The notes: generated by a model from the sequence alone, not told the origin. Positions 24,369 to 34,020 are shown, numbered from the stretch's first letter. The stretch: 64,000 bases of DNA from Halodesulfovibrio sp. (GCF_015482765.1 NZ_JADMLB010000067.1:1-64000), one strand, 5' to 3'. A program made the numbers and translations.

Positions 24369-25097
24369 ATGGCGATGATTGAAATCAAAGATATCAACAA
24401 GTGGTATGGCGATTTTCACGTTTTGAAAAACGTGAGTGAAAAGGTTGAACAGGGTGAGGTTCTGGTTATTTGTGGACCTTCAGGCTCTGGTAAATCTACC
24501 TTTATTCGTTGTATCAACCGCCTTGAAGAAATCCAGAAGGGCGAAATTCTGCTTGAAGGACATTCCATTCATGCAGATGACGTTAATGTAAACGACCTTC
24601 GTACTGAGGTTGGCATGGTGTTCCAGCAGTTCAACCTGTACCCGCACCTCAGTGTTCTTGATAACGTAACACTTGCACCTATCAAAGTGCGCAACATGGC
24701 GAAAGGGCAGGCTGAAGAGCTTGCAATGAAGCTGCTTGAGCGCGTTGGTATTCATGATCAGGCAAGTAAATATCCAATCGAACTTTCCGGTGGTCAGCAG
24801 CAGCGTGTGGCAATTGCCCGTGCGCTTGCTATGCGTCCTAAAGTAATGCTTTTTGACGAACCGACCTCTGCTCTTGATCCGGAAATGATCAACGAAGTTC
24901 TTAACGCCATGAAGGACCTTGCACGCGAAGGCATGACAATGCTGTGTGTAACGCACGAAATGGGCTTTGCCCGTGAAGTTGCTGACCGTGTAATCTTTAT
25001 GGACGGCGGAGAAATTGTTGAAGAAGGCACTCCTGAGCATTTCTTCAGCAACCCGCAGCATGAGCGAACAAAGGCTTTCTTGAAGGAAATCCTCTAG
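24369..25097 (+). CDS. glnQ: Polar amino-acid ABC transporter, ATP-binding protein
   Basis: ATPase of a polar amino-acid importer (GlnQ/HisP type), 242 residues. Walker [10 protein letters not shown], the Q-loop region [17 protein letters not shown], signature [15 protein letters not shown], Walker [15 protein letters not shown] and the H-loop VTHEMGFA are all intact. It is the first gene of a five-gene unit with the binding protein, two permeases and prmA. AGGAT lies about 10 bases before the ATG. The exact substrate (glutamine, glutamate or another polar amino acid) cannot be told, so the symbol is by family. Confidence 0.93.
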   Translation: MAMIEIKDINKWYGDFHVLKNVSEKVEQGEVLVICGPSGSGKSTFIRCINRLEEIQKGEILLEGHSIHADDVNVNDLRTEVGMVFQQFNLYPHLSVLDNVTLAPIKVRNMAKGQAEELAMKLLERVGIHDQASKYPIELSGGQQQRVAIARALAMRPKVMLFDEPTSALDPEMINEVLNAMKDLAREGMTMLCVTHEMGFAREVADRVIFMDGGEIVEEGTPEHFFSNPQHERTKAFLKEIL

Positions 25098-25155
25098 AAT
25101 AATATGGGTTTGTTATTTTTCGCAAACTCTGGACCAGCTAAATAGGAGTAAGTAT

Positions 25156-25968
25156 ATGAAACGTTTTGTGCTGATGGCATTGACTTTATGTCTCGTACTG
25201 GCCTGCACTACTGCTTTTGCGGGTAAAATTGACGACATTAAAGCACGTGGTGCATTAGTTTGTGGCGTTAAAGACTCTGTAGTTCCTTTCGGTTACGTGG
25301 ATCAGAATTCCAGCCAGCTTGTTGGTTTTGATGTTGATATCTGCCGCGCAATTGCAAAAGATCTTGGTGTAGAACTGCAGCTTAAGACAGTTACTTCCTC
25401 CACCCGTATTCCTATGGTTGTTAATGGACAGATTGATATCGCTGCTGCGACCATGACTCATAAGCATGCTCGTGACGAAGTTATTGATTTCTCCATCACA
25501 TACTTCATGGATGGTCAGAAACTGCTCGTAGCGAAAGATTCCGGTATTAAATCAGCTGCTGACCTTGCAGGCAAAAAAGTTGCAACCGTAAAAGGTTCTA
25601 CTTCTGAAAAAAATATTAAATCTGCTCAGCCTAAAGCACGCGTACTTTCTTTTGACGAGTACCCGCAGGCATTCCTTGCTCTCAAACAGGGCAAAGCTGT
25701 TGCTGTAACTACTGACTCTACTATCCTTCTCGGTCTTAAAAACTCTGCTCCAGACCCAAGCAAATGGGCTATCGTTGGCGATTACATCGCTGCTGAGCCT
25801 TACGGTCTTGGTATTGCAGAAAACGATTCCGACTTCCGCGATTTTATCAACAAATCTTTGAACGACCTGTGGCGCTCTGGTGAGTACCAGAAAATCTACA
25901 ACAAATGGTTCGGCAAAGATTCCAACTACTATCTGCCTCTTACTTGGCAGATGGAACTGTGGCCATAA
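25156..25968 (+). CDS. Polar amino-acid ABC transporter, periplasmic binding protein
   Basis: A 270-residue solute-binding protein (SBP_bac_3). The N-terminus MKRFVLMALTLCLVLACTTAFA is a signal peptide, with likely cleavage after AFA at 22. A Cys at 17 leaves a weak lipobox alternative. The mature part has VGFDVDICRAIAKDLGVEL, the family helix motif, and a C-terminal WRSGEYQKIYNKWFG. AGGAG lies 7 bases before the ATG. A terminator-like hairpin follows before the first permease gene, which should raise the ratio of binding protein to membrane parts. Confidence 0.93.
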   Translation: MKRFVLMALTLCLVLACTTAFAGKIDDIKARGALVCGVKDSVVPFGYVDQNSSQLVGFDVDICRAIAKDLGVELQLKTVTSSTRIPMVVNGQIDIAAATMTHKHARDEVIDFSITYFMDGQKLLVAKDSGIKSAADLAGKKVATVKGSTSEKNIKSAQPKARVLSFDEYPQAFLALKQGKAVAVTTDSTILLGLKNSAPDPSKWAIVGDYIAAEPYGLGIAENDSDFRDFINKSLNDLWRSGEYQKIYNKWFGKDSNYYLPLTWQMELWP

Positions 25969-25984
25969 GCTCTAACTAACCGAT

Positions 25985-26020
25985 AAAGAGCGCAATGGCT
26001 GCATTGCGCTCTTTATTTTA
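25985..26020 (+). terminator. Intra-operon hairpin between binding protein and permease
   Basis: AAAGAGCGCAATG pairs perfectly with CATTGCGCTCTTT around a 4-base loop, followed by ATTTTA. It is a leaky intrinsic terminator or a 3' stabilising hairpin. The ATG at 25995, which a simple start call would use for the next gene, is buried in this stem. Confidence 0.75.
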
Positions 26021-26036
26021 CTGTTTCGAGGCTGTT

Positions 26037-26738
26037 TTGAATTATACCTTCGATTGGAACAAAGTCCTTTCCGGTGAGTATCTGGATTGGATTATCAGTG
26101 GTGTCGGCGTTACTCTGCAGATTTCTGCGGTCTCGCTTGCCATTGCTTTACTGCTCGGTACTGCTATCGCTGTAATGCGAATGACTAAAGTTAAACCACT
26201 TATCTGGTTTAGCGCTTCATTTACAGAATTTTTCCGTAATACCCCGCTCCTTGTACAAATATTTTTCTGGTACTTCGGCGCAGACAGTCTGCTTCCTCGT
26301 TTTGCCCTTGATTGGCTTTACGAACAGGATTTTGAATTCTGTGCCGGTGTTATTGCATTATCTGTTTACACCGCGGCATTTATTGCTGAAGAAATTCGTG
26401 CCGGTGTAAACTCTATTCCTAAGAACCAGCTTGAAGCCTCACGCGCATGCGGCCTTACCTTTGTTCAGGCTATGCGCTACGTCATTTTGCCTCAGGCTTT
26501 CAGGATTATTGTTCCGCCTATGATTTCACAGGCGCTTAACCTTGTTAAAAACTCTTCCCTTTGTATGACTATCGGTGTTGCAGAGCTTACGTACATGGCA
26601 CGCCAGATTGAATCCTACACATTCCGTGGATTCGAAGCGTTCACCATCAGTACACTTATTTACCTGTGTATCTCGCTGATAGTTTCTTTCTCCATCAACT
26701 TCTACAACAAACGCTACATGCGTGCTGTTAGCTACTAG
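26037..26738 (+). CDS. Polar amino-acid ABC transporter, permease 1
   Basis: Inner-membrane permease of the HisM/GlnP type. The proposed start is TTG at 26037 (GAGG 5 bases upstream), giving 233 residues. The in-frame ATG at 25995 lies inside a terminator-like hairpin and has no good ribosome site. About five membrane spans are visible, with FTEFFRNTPLLVQIFFWYF typical of the family and the EAA loop EASRACGLTFVQAMRYVILPQA that contacts the ATPase. The second permease follows 11 bases later. Confidence 0.88.
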   Translation: MNYTFDWNKVLSGEYLDWIISGVGVTLQISAVSLAIALLLGTAIAVMRMTKVKPLIWFSASFTEFFRNTPLLVQIFFWYFGADSLLPRFALDWLYEQDFEFCAGVIALSVYTAAFIAEEIRAGVNSIPKNQLEASRACGLTFVQAMRYVILPQAFRIIVPPMISQALNLVKNSSLCMTIGVAELTYMARQIESYTFRGFEAFTISTLIYLCISLIVSFSINFYNKRYMRAVSY

Positions 26739-26749
26739 GAGAACGACAT

Positions 26750-27442
26750 ATGCAATGGGATATTGTAATAGATAACTTTCCGTATCTTCTTTGGGGTGCT
26801 TATCCGGAAGGACCGTTAGGCGGCCTTGCGTTAAGTATTCTGCTCTCCATCGGTGGTATTTTCGGTGCGTTCTGGATTGGCCTTGCAGCCGGTCTGATGC
26901 GTTTGTCCAAACGTTGGTACATTAAATACCCGTCTGTTGTGTACATTGAAATTATCCGCGGTGTACCTTTGTTGATGCTTATTTTCTGGTTCTATTTCCT
27001 TGCACCGATTTTACTTGGAAAAACATTACCGGAAGCTGAATCTGCATTGGTTGCTTTTATCGTGTTTACGGGCGCCTATATTGGTGAAATTGTACGTGCG
27101 GGTGTAATTGCTCTGCCAAAAGGACAGATGGAAGCTTCGCGAGCAAGCGGACTTACTCACCTTCAGGCAATGCGCTACGTTATTTTACCGCAGGCGCTGC
27201 GCAATATGATTCCTTCTTTCGTTAACCAGTTTGTATCATTGACCAAAGATACATCGCTGGCATACGTTATCGGGGTTGTCGAACTCACACGTGCAGCAGT
27301 ACAGATAAACAACCGTACGCTTTCCGCTCCGATGGAGATCTACCTTACCATCCTTGTCATGTACTTCGTGATTTGTTACGTCCTTACTGCCTTGAGTCGA
27401 AAACTCGAAAAGAAAATGGCTCGATATCAGGCAAGAGGATAA
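26750..27442 (+). CDS. Polar amino-acid ABC transporter, permease 2
   Basis: A 230-residue inner-membrane permease, a paralog of the preceding gene, forming the heterodimeric channel of the importer. It has the IEIIRGVPLLMLIFWFYF segment and the EAA loop EASRASGLTHLQAMRYVILP. TAGGAGA lies 8 bases before the ATG. prmA follows only 7 bases after its stop, so all five genes are likely one transcript. Confidence 0.92.
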   Translation: MQWDIVIDNFPYLLWGAYPEGPLGGLALSILLSIGGIFGAFWIGLAAGLMRLSKRWYIKYPSVVYIEIIRGVPLLMLIFWFYFLAPILLGKTLPEAESALVAFIVFTGAYIGEIVRAGVIALPKGQMEASRASGLTHLQAMRYVILPQALRNMIPSFVNQFVSLTKDTSLAYVIGVVELTRAAVQINNRTLSAPMEIYLTILVMYFVICYVLTALSRKLEKKMARYQARG

Positions 27443-27449
27443 TTAATTT

Positions 27450-28301
27450 ATGGCAGACCTTGTCAGACTGGAAATACGTGTTCCCGAGCACATGCAGGAC
27501 ATGGCAACCATTGCTATGGTTCAGCAGCTCAATTACGGATGGGAAGAAGAAAACCTTCCTACCGGCGATATTCTTTACCGTGTTCACATTGAGAATCCGG
27601 CATTCTGTGAAGAGTTTTTAACGGCGCTTTACAGTGCTGTTCCGGAAGCTGATGTGGTACGTTCTGATGTTCCTAATCAGGATTGGATGAAAGCTTGGCG
27701 TGACTTCTTTACACCGGTAAAAATCGGTGAGCACTTCAAGGTTATTGCACCTTGGATGTGTGACTCAGAACCGCTTGAAGGCAGAACTCCGATTGTGATT
27801 GAACCGAAAACTGCTTTCGGTACCGGGCATCATCCTACAACAGCATTGTGCCTTGCTTCTGTTTCTCAGCTTGCGTCTGAAGGGCGTATTCATGAGGGAC
27901 AAAAGTTCCTTGATCTTGGAACTGGGTCAGGCATCCTCGGCATCGGGTGTGTAAAGCTTGGACTTTCCGGCGTGGGTGTCGATATCGACATGCTCGCAAT
28001 TGAAAATACAGAAGAGAACAAAGTTCTGAACGAAGTTTCTTCTGACTTCTTTGAAGTCTACCAAGGTTCAGCTGATGCTGTATGTGGTGACTTTGATGTT
28101 GTTCTTGCAAACATTCTGGCTCGTCCGTTGATGGAAATGGCTGTTGAGATCTTCAAGCTTGTTAAGCCGGGTGGATGTCTTGTTCTTTCTGGTTTGCTTG
28201 AGACGCAGGCAAATCAGGTTGAAGCTGTCTACAGAGAGCTTGGACTTCCTGAAGCTCGTCGTATTATTGAAGGCGAATGGGCTGCCCTTATTTGGGAATA
28301 G
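27450..28301 (+). CDS. prmA: Ribosomal protein L11 methyltransferase
   Basis: SAM-dependent methyltransferase (283 residues) that methylates ribosomal protein L11. The N-terminal substrate domain is followed by the family-specific IEPKTAFGTGHHPTT, the SAM motif LDLGTGSGILGIG and DVVLANILARPL, the NxL post-motif. AGAGGAT is about 10 bases upstream of the ATG. It is last in the amino-acid transporter operon; a functional link to transport is not evident. A strong bidirectional terminator follows. Confidence 0.93.
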   Translation: MADLVRLEIRVPEHMQDMATIAMVQQLNYGWEEENLPTGDILYRVHIENPAFCEEFLTALYSAVPEADVVRSDVPNQDWMKAWRDFFTPVKIGEHFKVIAPWMCDSEPLEGRTPIVIEPKTAFGTGHHPTTALCLASVSQLASEGRIHEGQKFLDLGTGSGILGIGCVKLGLSGVGVDIDMLAIENTEENKVLNEVSSDFFEVYQGSADAVCGDFDVVLANILARPLMEMAVEIFKLVKPGGCLVLSGLLETQANQVEAVYRELGLPEARRIIEGEWAALIWE

Positions 28302-28412
28302 CATACGTTATTACCGGTTACGTGTTCTTACGGAATGTAGGTTTGCGTAGATCAAAAGAAACAGTGACAGATTTCGATACGTTTACGAGCTGTTACTGGA
28401 CGATAGAGAATA

Positions 28413-28447
28413 AAAAAATCCCCGCTGAATTCAGCGGGGATTTTTTA
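28413..28447. terminator. Bidirectional terminator, prmA/dsbD
   Basis: A perfect palindrome (half AATCCCCGCTGAA) extended by A- and T-runs on both sides, between convergent genes. Confidence 0.93.
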
Positions 28448-28457
28448 TTTTATGGAA

Positions 28458-30443
28458 CTATTCTTCAAACGCTTTTCTAAGGGCGCCTTCCATCTGGCTT
28501 GTCGTGAATATATCCCTCAGGACGATTGGGGCGTTGGCTCTTTCTCCTGTCGGGAAAATTGCGACAACCGGAATAGAACTGGAACCAAGCGACTCAAGGA
28601 ATTTTTGTTTTTCTGCATCTTCTTTTGTGAGATCGACACGAACAAATACTACGTTGTATTTTTGCTCCCATTTTGCCCGATTTTCCGGTGTGAGAACTGT
28701 TTGTTCCAGAACTTTGCAGTTCGGGCACCAGTCGGCAGTAAAATCAACAACCATTCGTTTATTATGGATTTCTGAGAAGAAAGTTTGCGGAGTAAAGTCC
28801 TGCCAGTCTTTTGCTTTAGGCGGTTCTCTAAAGACGGTTGTTACTGTGAAAGCAACAAGAGCCACGCATGTAAGTCTTACAAGAATGTTTCTTCTGCGCG
28901 AGAATGCCAAGCCGGAGAATTTACCCCATGTCCATGCTGCGATAGCTGTGATCCATAGGATAAAAAGCATGCCCGGCAGTACTTTTGTAGGCAGTACGTA
29001 GAGAAGATATACAACTGTTCCCATCAGGAAGAAGCCGACAATGTGCGACAGCGTACCTGTCCATGCTCCGGGACGAGGGAAGCGACCTACGAGAGCCGGA
29101 AATGCAGCCATAGCGATATACGGTAACGCCATGCCGACACCGATGGATAGGAAGATGAACGCCAGAACACCTACCGGTTGCAGGAATGCCCACCCGAGAA
29201 CGCCGCCAAGGAAAGGCCCGCTGCATGGTGTTGCCAGCAGTGTTGCCAGCAGGCCCGTAGAAAAGGCGCTCCATCTGTCGTGTCCGTTTTCGGTGCCTCG
29301 TCCTGTCAGGTTGAACATCGGTAACGGAAAGATATCGAATATTGAAAGTGCAAGGACAAAAATCAGAATTGCAAGACCGATAAGAAGACCCTGATTCTGG
29401 AAAAGTTGTCCCCACGCCAGTTCAAAACTGGTGAGGATAATTGTGAGAAGTGAGAACCATGTGAGAATACCGAGAGCAAAAAACATATTGTGATCTCGGA
29501 ACATTTTTTTCCGTTCAGCCTTATCAGTAATCTGTGCCGCAGCAACAAGAGAGGATAATTTGAGACTGATAACGGGCAGAACACACGGCATAAAGTTGAG
29601 AATAAGACCTGCGATGAGTCCGAAGAGGATGGCTTTACTCAGTGTTGAGACTTCAAGCACCTGTAGGAAGAAGCGCGGCGTGAAATCATATTCATATTTT
29701 ATGACTTCAGGTGCTGCCGGAGCATAACTTTTTGCTTCAGAAAATTTGTTGGATTGCCTTGTTAAGGCGTTTGGTTCTGACTGCGAGGAGAACGATGAAC
29801 TGATTGAAGGGCTGACAGTTCGAGCAGTCTCAGTGGTAGACGGAAGCTGGACTCCGAGCTTTTCTGCCAGTTCTTTGTTCTGTTTTCCGGTTGCTGCATT
29901 GCTGTCTGTATTTTTGTCAGGTGCAATCGGTTTGATGGCGGTGTATTTTTTCCACCAAAGTTGTGCCTCTGCGTCGGGAAGGTCGAGATTGTTCCAATCC
30001 AACGGCAGTACCTTGTGAACAGGTGTACAGCGGACGTCTGAGCACAGAAGAATAGAAGCGATCAATTTTACTTTTGTAATTGAATGATCCGGTATGGTGA
30101 TGAAGATATCTTCAGCACCTTCATACAGGTAGGTTGTTTTATCTGTCAGGATAGGATCTTGAGATTTTATTCCCGCGGGATAGCGGACAGTAGCATCAGC
30201 TATTTTAGGTGAAACAGATATGGAGGATGGTCTTCCGGTTTCACCTTTTTCCCGGGAGTAAAAATGGTACTCTGCATCCGGTGTGATTCGAAGTTTAAGA
30301 ATGGTGGCATGGTCTTGAGACGCAGAAGTGAACGCCTCAACGGAGAATTGAGCGGGTGCTTCAGCTGCAAAGCTGATAGATACCGCTGCCACCAAGAAGA
30401 GCAAACATGCAAAAAGAGTATAAAGTCGGTTTATCTGTTTCAT
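28458..30443 (-). CDS. dsbD: Thiol:disulfide interchange protein DsbD
   Basis: Passes reducing power from cytoplasmic thioredoxin to periplasmic thiol proteins. The 661-residue protein has a signal peptide (MKQINRLYTLFACLLFLVAAV), an N-terminal periplasmic domain with a Cys pair around LLCSDVRC, and about eight membrane spans carrying the redox cysteines in FMPCVLPV and LLATPCSGPF. The C-terminal thioredoxin domain has the active site DWCPNCKVLE. All three DsbD modules are thus present. The start at 30443 is set by the signal peptide; the ribosome site is weak. Confidence 0.93.
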   Translation of the reverse strand: MKQINRLYTLFACLLFLVAAVSISFAAEAPAQFSVEAFTSASQDHATILKLRITPDAEYHFYSREKGETGRPSSISVSPKIADATVRYPAGIKSQDPILTDKTTYLYEGAEDIFITIPDHSITKVKLIASILLCSDVRCTPVHKVLPLDWNNLDLPDAEAQLWWKKYTAIKPIAPDKNTDSNAATGKQNKELAEKLGVQLPSTTETARTVSPSISSSFSSQSEPNALTRQSNKFSEAKSYAPAAPEVIKYEYDFTPRFFLQVLEVSTLSKAILFGLIAGLILNFMPCVLPVISLKLSSLVAAAQITDKAERKKMFRDHNMFFALGILTWFSLLTIILTSFELAWGQLFQNQGLLIGLAILIFVLALSIFDIFPLPMFNLTGRGTENGHDRWSAFSTGLLATLLATPCSGPFLGGVLGWAFLQPVGVLAFIFLSIGVGMALPYIAMAAFPALVGRFPRPGAWTGTLSHIVGFFLMGTVVYLLYVLPTKVLPGMLFILWITAIAAWTWGKFSGLAFSRRRNILVRLTCVALVAFTVTTVFREPPKAKDWQDFTPQTFFSEIHNKRMVVDFTADWCPNCKVLEQTVLTPENRAKWEQKYNVVFVRVDLTKEDAEKQKFLESLGSSSIPVVAIFPTGERANAPIVLRDIFTTSQMEGALRKAFEE

Positions 30444-30528
30444 ACTCTTGTTATGAGGGATTTTGTATCGTTTGGCTAGCATGTTTGCCAAATTCAAACA
30501 TGCCAGCCAAAGTTATAGTCAGATGAAT

Positions 30529-31773
30529 TTATTCAACACATATCATGTCGTATTGATTACCGGTTAAACAAACGCTTGCGCCGTCAGTTACTTCAAAAGT
30601 GTTTTCAACGCCGACCATGCCGATTCCCGGAATACCTATTTTAGGTTCAAGGGCGATGACGTTCCCTTTTTCAATAGGGGCATCGAACCCTTTTGCAATA
30701 ACGGGATGTTCATCGATACCAAGTCCGATACCGTGTCCGAGGAATTTGACTTTGTTGCCTCCAAGCGCCATGAATCCGTCTTCAAATCCGGCTTTTTCAG
30801 CCATCTTGAGTGACTTTGCATACAGCTCTGAAGGAATACTTCCGGGACGAAGTTCTTCTGCGATAGTGTTTTGAATTTCTGTGCAGATATCCTGTGCATT
30901 GCGAACAACATCTGGAATTTTATTTTTGTTTCCAGCCCAGAATACTTGCGTTTTATCTGTATGATATCCTTCAAGAGCGAAGCCGATATCTACAGCAAGA
31001 GGGGAGTTTTGACGCCAGACTTTTCCGGCATATCCCATAAACGGCGTGGCAGGGTGTTCACCCATGAGCCCAAGGGGACCGTTAAAGTGACTCGGGTAGT
31101 TTCCTGATTCACCTGCTGCTATGTGTCCTAAAAAGATGTCTTCTCCGAAGGCGTTCATGCGAAGCATGCCGCAGTGGCCTTTCTGGAAAAAAATCTCCCA
31201 CGATACATGCGCAATTTCACGCTCGGTCATGCCGATATGAAGGCGTTTCGGAAGGTCGTGATACAGTGCCTGATGATGGCGTTCGCCGCTCATGCGAAGT
31301 TTTTTCAGTTCCCATTCTGTTTTTACAGCCCGTGCAGCTGTAAGAATCCGGTCGCATGGGATAAATGATATATGAGGAAGTTTTTTACGGAGTAAATCAC
31401 CCACCTGCCATGTTACTCCGCCAAAATCGACAGCAACATCTGCTGCTTCTGCGGGAAGTAACGGCGTTCCTACATCGCTCAATATTTTTTCAATATCGCT
31501 GAATGAACGGAATGGGTGGATTTCTTCGATAGAACTTTCTAGGCGGCAGCGCTCAACACCATGGCGGGCCATAAGTACAGGCTTCCCTTCTTTCGGGAGC
31601 CAGAAGACTCCGTTCGCCAACGTACCTGTCAGGTGGTAGAGTTGGATGCGGGAAAAAATAAGCATGCCTGATACATCCGGCATAAAGCGGTCTAATAGAT
31701 CGCGGCAGCGAGCATGACGCAGTGCCAGCTCTTCTGCAGGAATTTTCTCAATAACTGGTAGAATCTTAGACAT
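30529..31773 (-). CDS. Peptidase M24 family (Xaa-Pro aminopeptidase-like)
   Basis: A 414-residue creatinase/aminopeptidase-P-type protein, probably a cytosolic di-metal peptidase that acts on X-Pro bonds. The catalytic half has the metal ligands in order: Asp (AVDIGFALEGYH), Asp (TDKTQVF), His (LGHGIGLGIDEHP), Glu (VIALEPKIG) and a C-terminal Glu (MVGVENTFEV). The N-terminal creatinase-like domain covers about 1-165. AAGGAG lies 6 bases before the ATG at 31773; an earlier in-frame ATG is not needed. It lies 86 bases upstream of dsbD on the same strand. Confidence 0.88.
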   Translation of the reverse strand: MSKILPVIEKIPAEELALRHARCRDLLDRFMPDVSGMLIFSRIQLYHLTGTLANGVFWLPKEGKPVLMARHGVERCRLESSIEEIHPFRSFSDIEKILSDVGTPLLPAEAADVAVDFGGVTWQVGDLLRKKLPHISFIPCDRILTAARAVKTEWELKKLRMSGERHHQALYHDLPKRLHIGMTEREIAHVSWEIFFQKGHCGMLRMNAFGEDIFLGHIAAGESGNYPSHFNGPLGLMGEHPATPFMGYAGKVWRQNSPLAVDIGFALEGYHTDKTQVFWAGNKNKIPDVVRNAQDICTEIQNTIAEELRPGSIPSELYAKSLKMAEKAGFEDGFMALGGNKVKFLGHGIGLGIDEHPVIAKGFDAPIEKGNVIALEPKIGIPGIGMVGVENTFEVTDGASVCLTGNQYDMICVE

Positions 31774-32004
31774 AAGCGCTCCTTCGATGTGCTGTTGGTT
31801 ATATGCCAATCTGCACCTGTGAGCAATGAGGATATGAACTGCTGGTGTTCGGGGCGAATACAGTATACAGAAACCACTGGCTGCTGTACTTACATTGGAT
31901 GCTGCGCGAAAAAATGGCTTGTACAGGCTGTTTTGAGTTAGCGGTGTTGCTATTGCAGCCCGCGCAACCGTTTAGTTGTCGCGAATCTTTTCTGAGAGGA
32001 CGTT

Positions 32005-32424
32005 ATGATTTTTGATGAATCCATGCGCGAAATTCTTGCTGAGGCAAAAGTGATCGCGGTTATCGGTGCAAAAGATAAAGCCGGTCAGCCTGTTAATATG
32101 GTTGGTACATATCTTATCGATCAGGGATACACCGTAATTCCTGTGCATCCTGTCAGGCAGAATGTATGGGGACTGACGACATATAAGTCCATTGCAGATA
32201 TTCCTGTACCTGTTGATATCGTAAACGTATTCCGTGCATCTGAATACTGTGCGGCTCATGCTGACGAAGTGCTTGCTTTGTCTGATAAGCCGACCATGTT
32301 CTGGATGCAGTCCGGTATCAGAAGTCAGGAAGCCGGAGAAAAACTTGCTGCCAATAAGATTGCTGTAGTTGAAGACAAATGTATTATGGTCGAACACAGC
32401 AGGCTTGGTTTGGAGAAAAAATAG
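32005..32424 (+). CDS. CoA-binding domain protein (YccU type)
   Basis: A 139-residue single-domain Rossmann protein. AVIGAKDKAGQPVNMVGTYL, VIPVHPVRQNVWG and MFWMQSGIRSQEAGEKL match the YccU-type CoA-binding family, which has the SucD N-terminal fold but no ligase part. The biochemical role is not established. AGAGGA lies 5 bases before the ATG. The next gene starts at the base after its stop codon, so the two are co-translated. Confidence 0.85.
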   Translation: MIFDESMREILAEAKVIAVIGAKDKAGQPVNMVGTYLIDQGYTVIPVHPVRQNVWGLTTYKSIADIPVPVDIVNVFRASEYCAAHADEVLALSDKPTMFWMQSGIRSQEAGEKLAANKIAVVEDKCIMVEHSRLGLEKK

Positions 32425-32868
32425 ATGAAAGTAGCGTTTGATTGCCAGATGTGCGGACACTGTTGTGAAGGTGAAGGCGGCATTATTGTCAGCCCTACAG
32501 ATCTTACCCGCATTACTGAACACTTGAAAATGTCCGCTGAAGAATTCACCGAAAAATATGGTGAAATTAAAGATGGCAAACTTCGCATCCGTGTGGGTGA
32601 AGATAATTACTGTATTTTCTTTGTGCAGGGTAAAGGCTGCGGTGTTCACATTGCCAAGCCTGATATTTGCCGTGCATGGCCGTATTTCCGTGGAAACGTA
32701 ATTGATGCAGACTCTTGGGAAATGGCTAAAGACTTTTGTCCCGGCATCCGAAGAGATGTAACCCACGATGAATTTGCCAAGCAGGGAAGAGAATATCTTC
32801 GCGAACATAACCTGCTTGCCAGTGATAAAAGCTGTGAGGCACGTGCTCTTATTCTTGATGATGAATAA
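32425..32868 (+). CDS. YkgJ family cysteine-cluster protein
   Basis: A 147-residue protein of the YkgJ (UPF0153) zinc- or iron-chelating family. The N-terminal FDCQMCGHCCEGEGG is the family hallmark, with later Cys at NYCIFF, GKGCGVH, DICRAWPYF and DFCPGI. A single metal or Fe-S site is expected; the function is unknown. The ATG follows the previous stop directly (TAGATG). It ends about 35 bases before a terminator. Confidence 0.87.
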   Translation: MKVAFDCQMCGHCCEGEGGIIVSPTDLTRITEHLKMSAEEFTEKYGEIKDGKLRIRVGEDNYCIFFVQGKGCGVHIAKPDICRAWPYFRGNVIDADSWEMAKDFCPGIRRDVTHDEFAKQGREYLREHNLLASDKSCEARALILDDE

Positions 32869-32903
32869 GTTTGCATAGATATCACATTTTTTTTGCATAT
32901 AAA

Positions 32904-32953
32904 GAGGCTGGGTATTCATAAGGTTCTGTACTTATGAAACCAGCCTTTTTTTA
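32904..32953 (+). terminator. Intrinsic terminator of the CoA-binding/YkgJ pair
   Basis: AGGCTGG...TTCATAAG pairs with CTTATGAA...CCAGCCT, with a small bulge and an 8-base loop, followed by seven T. Confidence 0.85.
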
Positions 32954-33165
32954 TATATAATGTTAGCGTATGGTATAGCTCGTACAATTACAGGTTGTTG
33001 CAGTACGGTGCGATGCTGTTTTGTATTTTTCTTTTCTTGTTTTGTCGTGCTTTTTGGGGAAAGCATGGCAGTGCTGTCTGTTATCTCTGCTTGCAGCATT
33101 GTACTTCTTTATACAACAATGGGGCTCGCTCCTCATCGTGTCAGTTTGTTTTCATGGAGGAAAAC

Positions 33166-34011
33166 GTGACGTTACGTGAATGCTACAAATTATTGAATGT
33201 ACCTAACGGGGCATCGGAAGATGCCGTAAAGCAAGCATACCGTAAGCGTGCGTTTGAATTGCATCCTGATTTGCATCCTGATGATCCTGATGCTTCCAAG
33301 AAGTTTCAAAAGCTGAATGAAGCGTATGTTATTATTACTTCTTCTGCCAAAGACGGGGGGCCGAAGCGTTCTTCACAGTCTACCGGTAAAGCTCGTTCTG
33401 CTGCGAGCGGATATCGTTCCGAGCGTGCTTCTCGTGATGGCAATGTGCGTGATAGAGCGCGGGCTGCATATCGAAAAGCAAAAACTAATTTTGATGCGCA
33501 ACGGAATAAAGCTTCGCAGAGTGGTGATACATATAATAAGGAGCGTCCTGAATTTGATGATTCCTTCTGGAGCAAAGAGCAGCGCAGCTATTCAAAAGAA
33601 TCTGTTCTTAATGAAATTTTAAATGATCCATTTGCAAAGCGTGTTTTTGAAGACATTTATCGGGAAATACGCAGGGATGGTGGCACATCAATAAAGCTGC
33701 CTAAGAAACGTAAGTTTTCTATGCAGTGGGGTGAGCGTGATTTTTCAGTCGACATGACTGGTGGAATGAAAGGATGGTTGCAAAGGCAGCTTGATGACAA
33801 TCAGGTAATGCACCTGCCTATGCATAACCTGCGCCCCGGAGCAAAAGTTCGTCTTACTCTTTCTCAGGGGCTTGCCGGTGGAACCCGACAGTTGGAAATA
33901 ACGTTGCCGCAAGATTTTCGTGTCGGGCATCCGATACGTTTACGAAAGCTTGGTCGCAAGATCGGGGGCTGGGTCGGTGATTTGTACCTGACAATTCACG
34001 GACGTATGTAG
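33166..34011 (+). CDS. J-domain protein (DnaJ-like co-chaperone)
   Basis: A 281-residue protein. Residues 1-65 form a J domain with the HPD motif at 33-35 (ELHPDLHPDD), which stimulates DnaK. A basic, Ser-rich linker follows and then a C-terminal region (LRPGAKVRLTLSQGLAGGTRQLEITLP) that resembles part of the DnaJ/CbpA substrate domain. There is no zinc finger. The start is taken as GTG at 33166, with GGAGG 5 bases upstream. Upstream in-frame codons would add a 57-residue hydrophobic leader of low plausibility. Single-gene unit. Confidence 0.8.
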   Translation: MTLRECYKLLNVPNGASEDAVKQAYRKRAFELHPDLHPDDPDASKKFQKLNEAYVIITSSAKDGGPKRSSQSTGKARSAASGYRSERASRDGNVRDRARAAYRKAKTNFDAQRNKASQSGDTYNKERPEFDDSFWSKEQRSYSKESVLNEILNDPFAKRVFEDIYREIRRDGGTSIKLPKKRKFSMQWGERDFSVDMTGGMKGWLQRQLDDNQVMHLPMHNLRPGAKVRLTLSQGLAGGTRQLEITLPQDFRVGHPIRLRKLGRKIGGWVGDLYLTIHGRM

Positions 34012-34020
34012 TTTGAATAA

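Noticed and set aside
31972-32919. A 315-codon open frame on the minus strand
   Set aside because: Antisense to the CoA-binding and YkgJ-type genes, which have clear family motifs and ribosome sites.
32995-33165. N-terminal extension of the J-domain protein
   Set aside because: It would add a hydrophobic, Cys/Phe-rich leader; a GGAGG-preceded GTG at 33166 gives a normal J-domain start.
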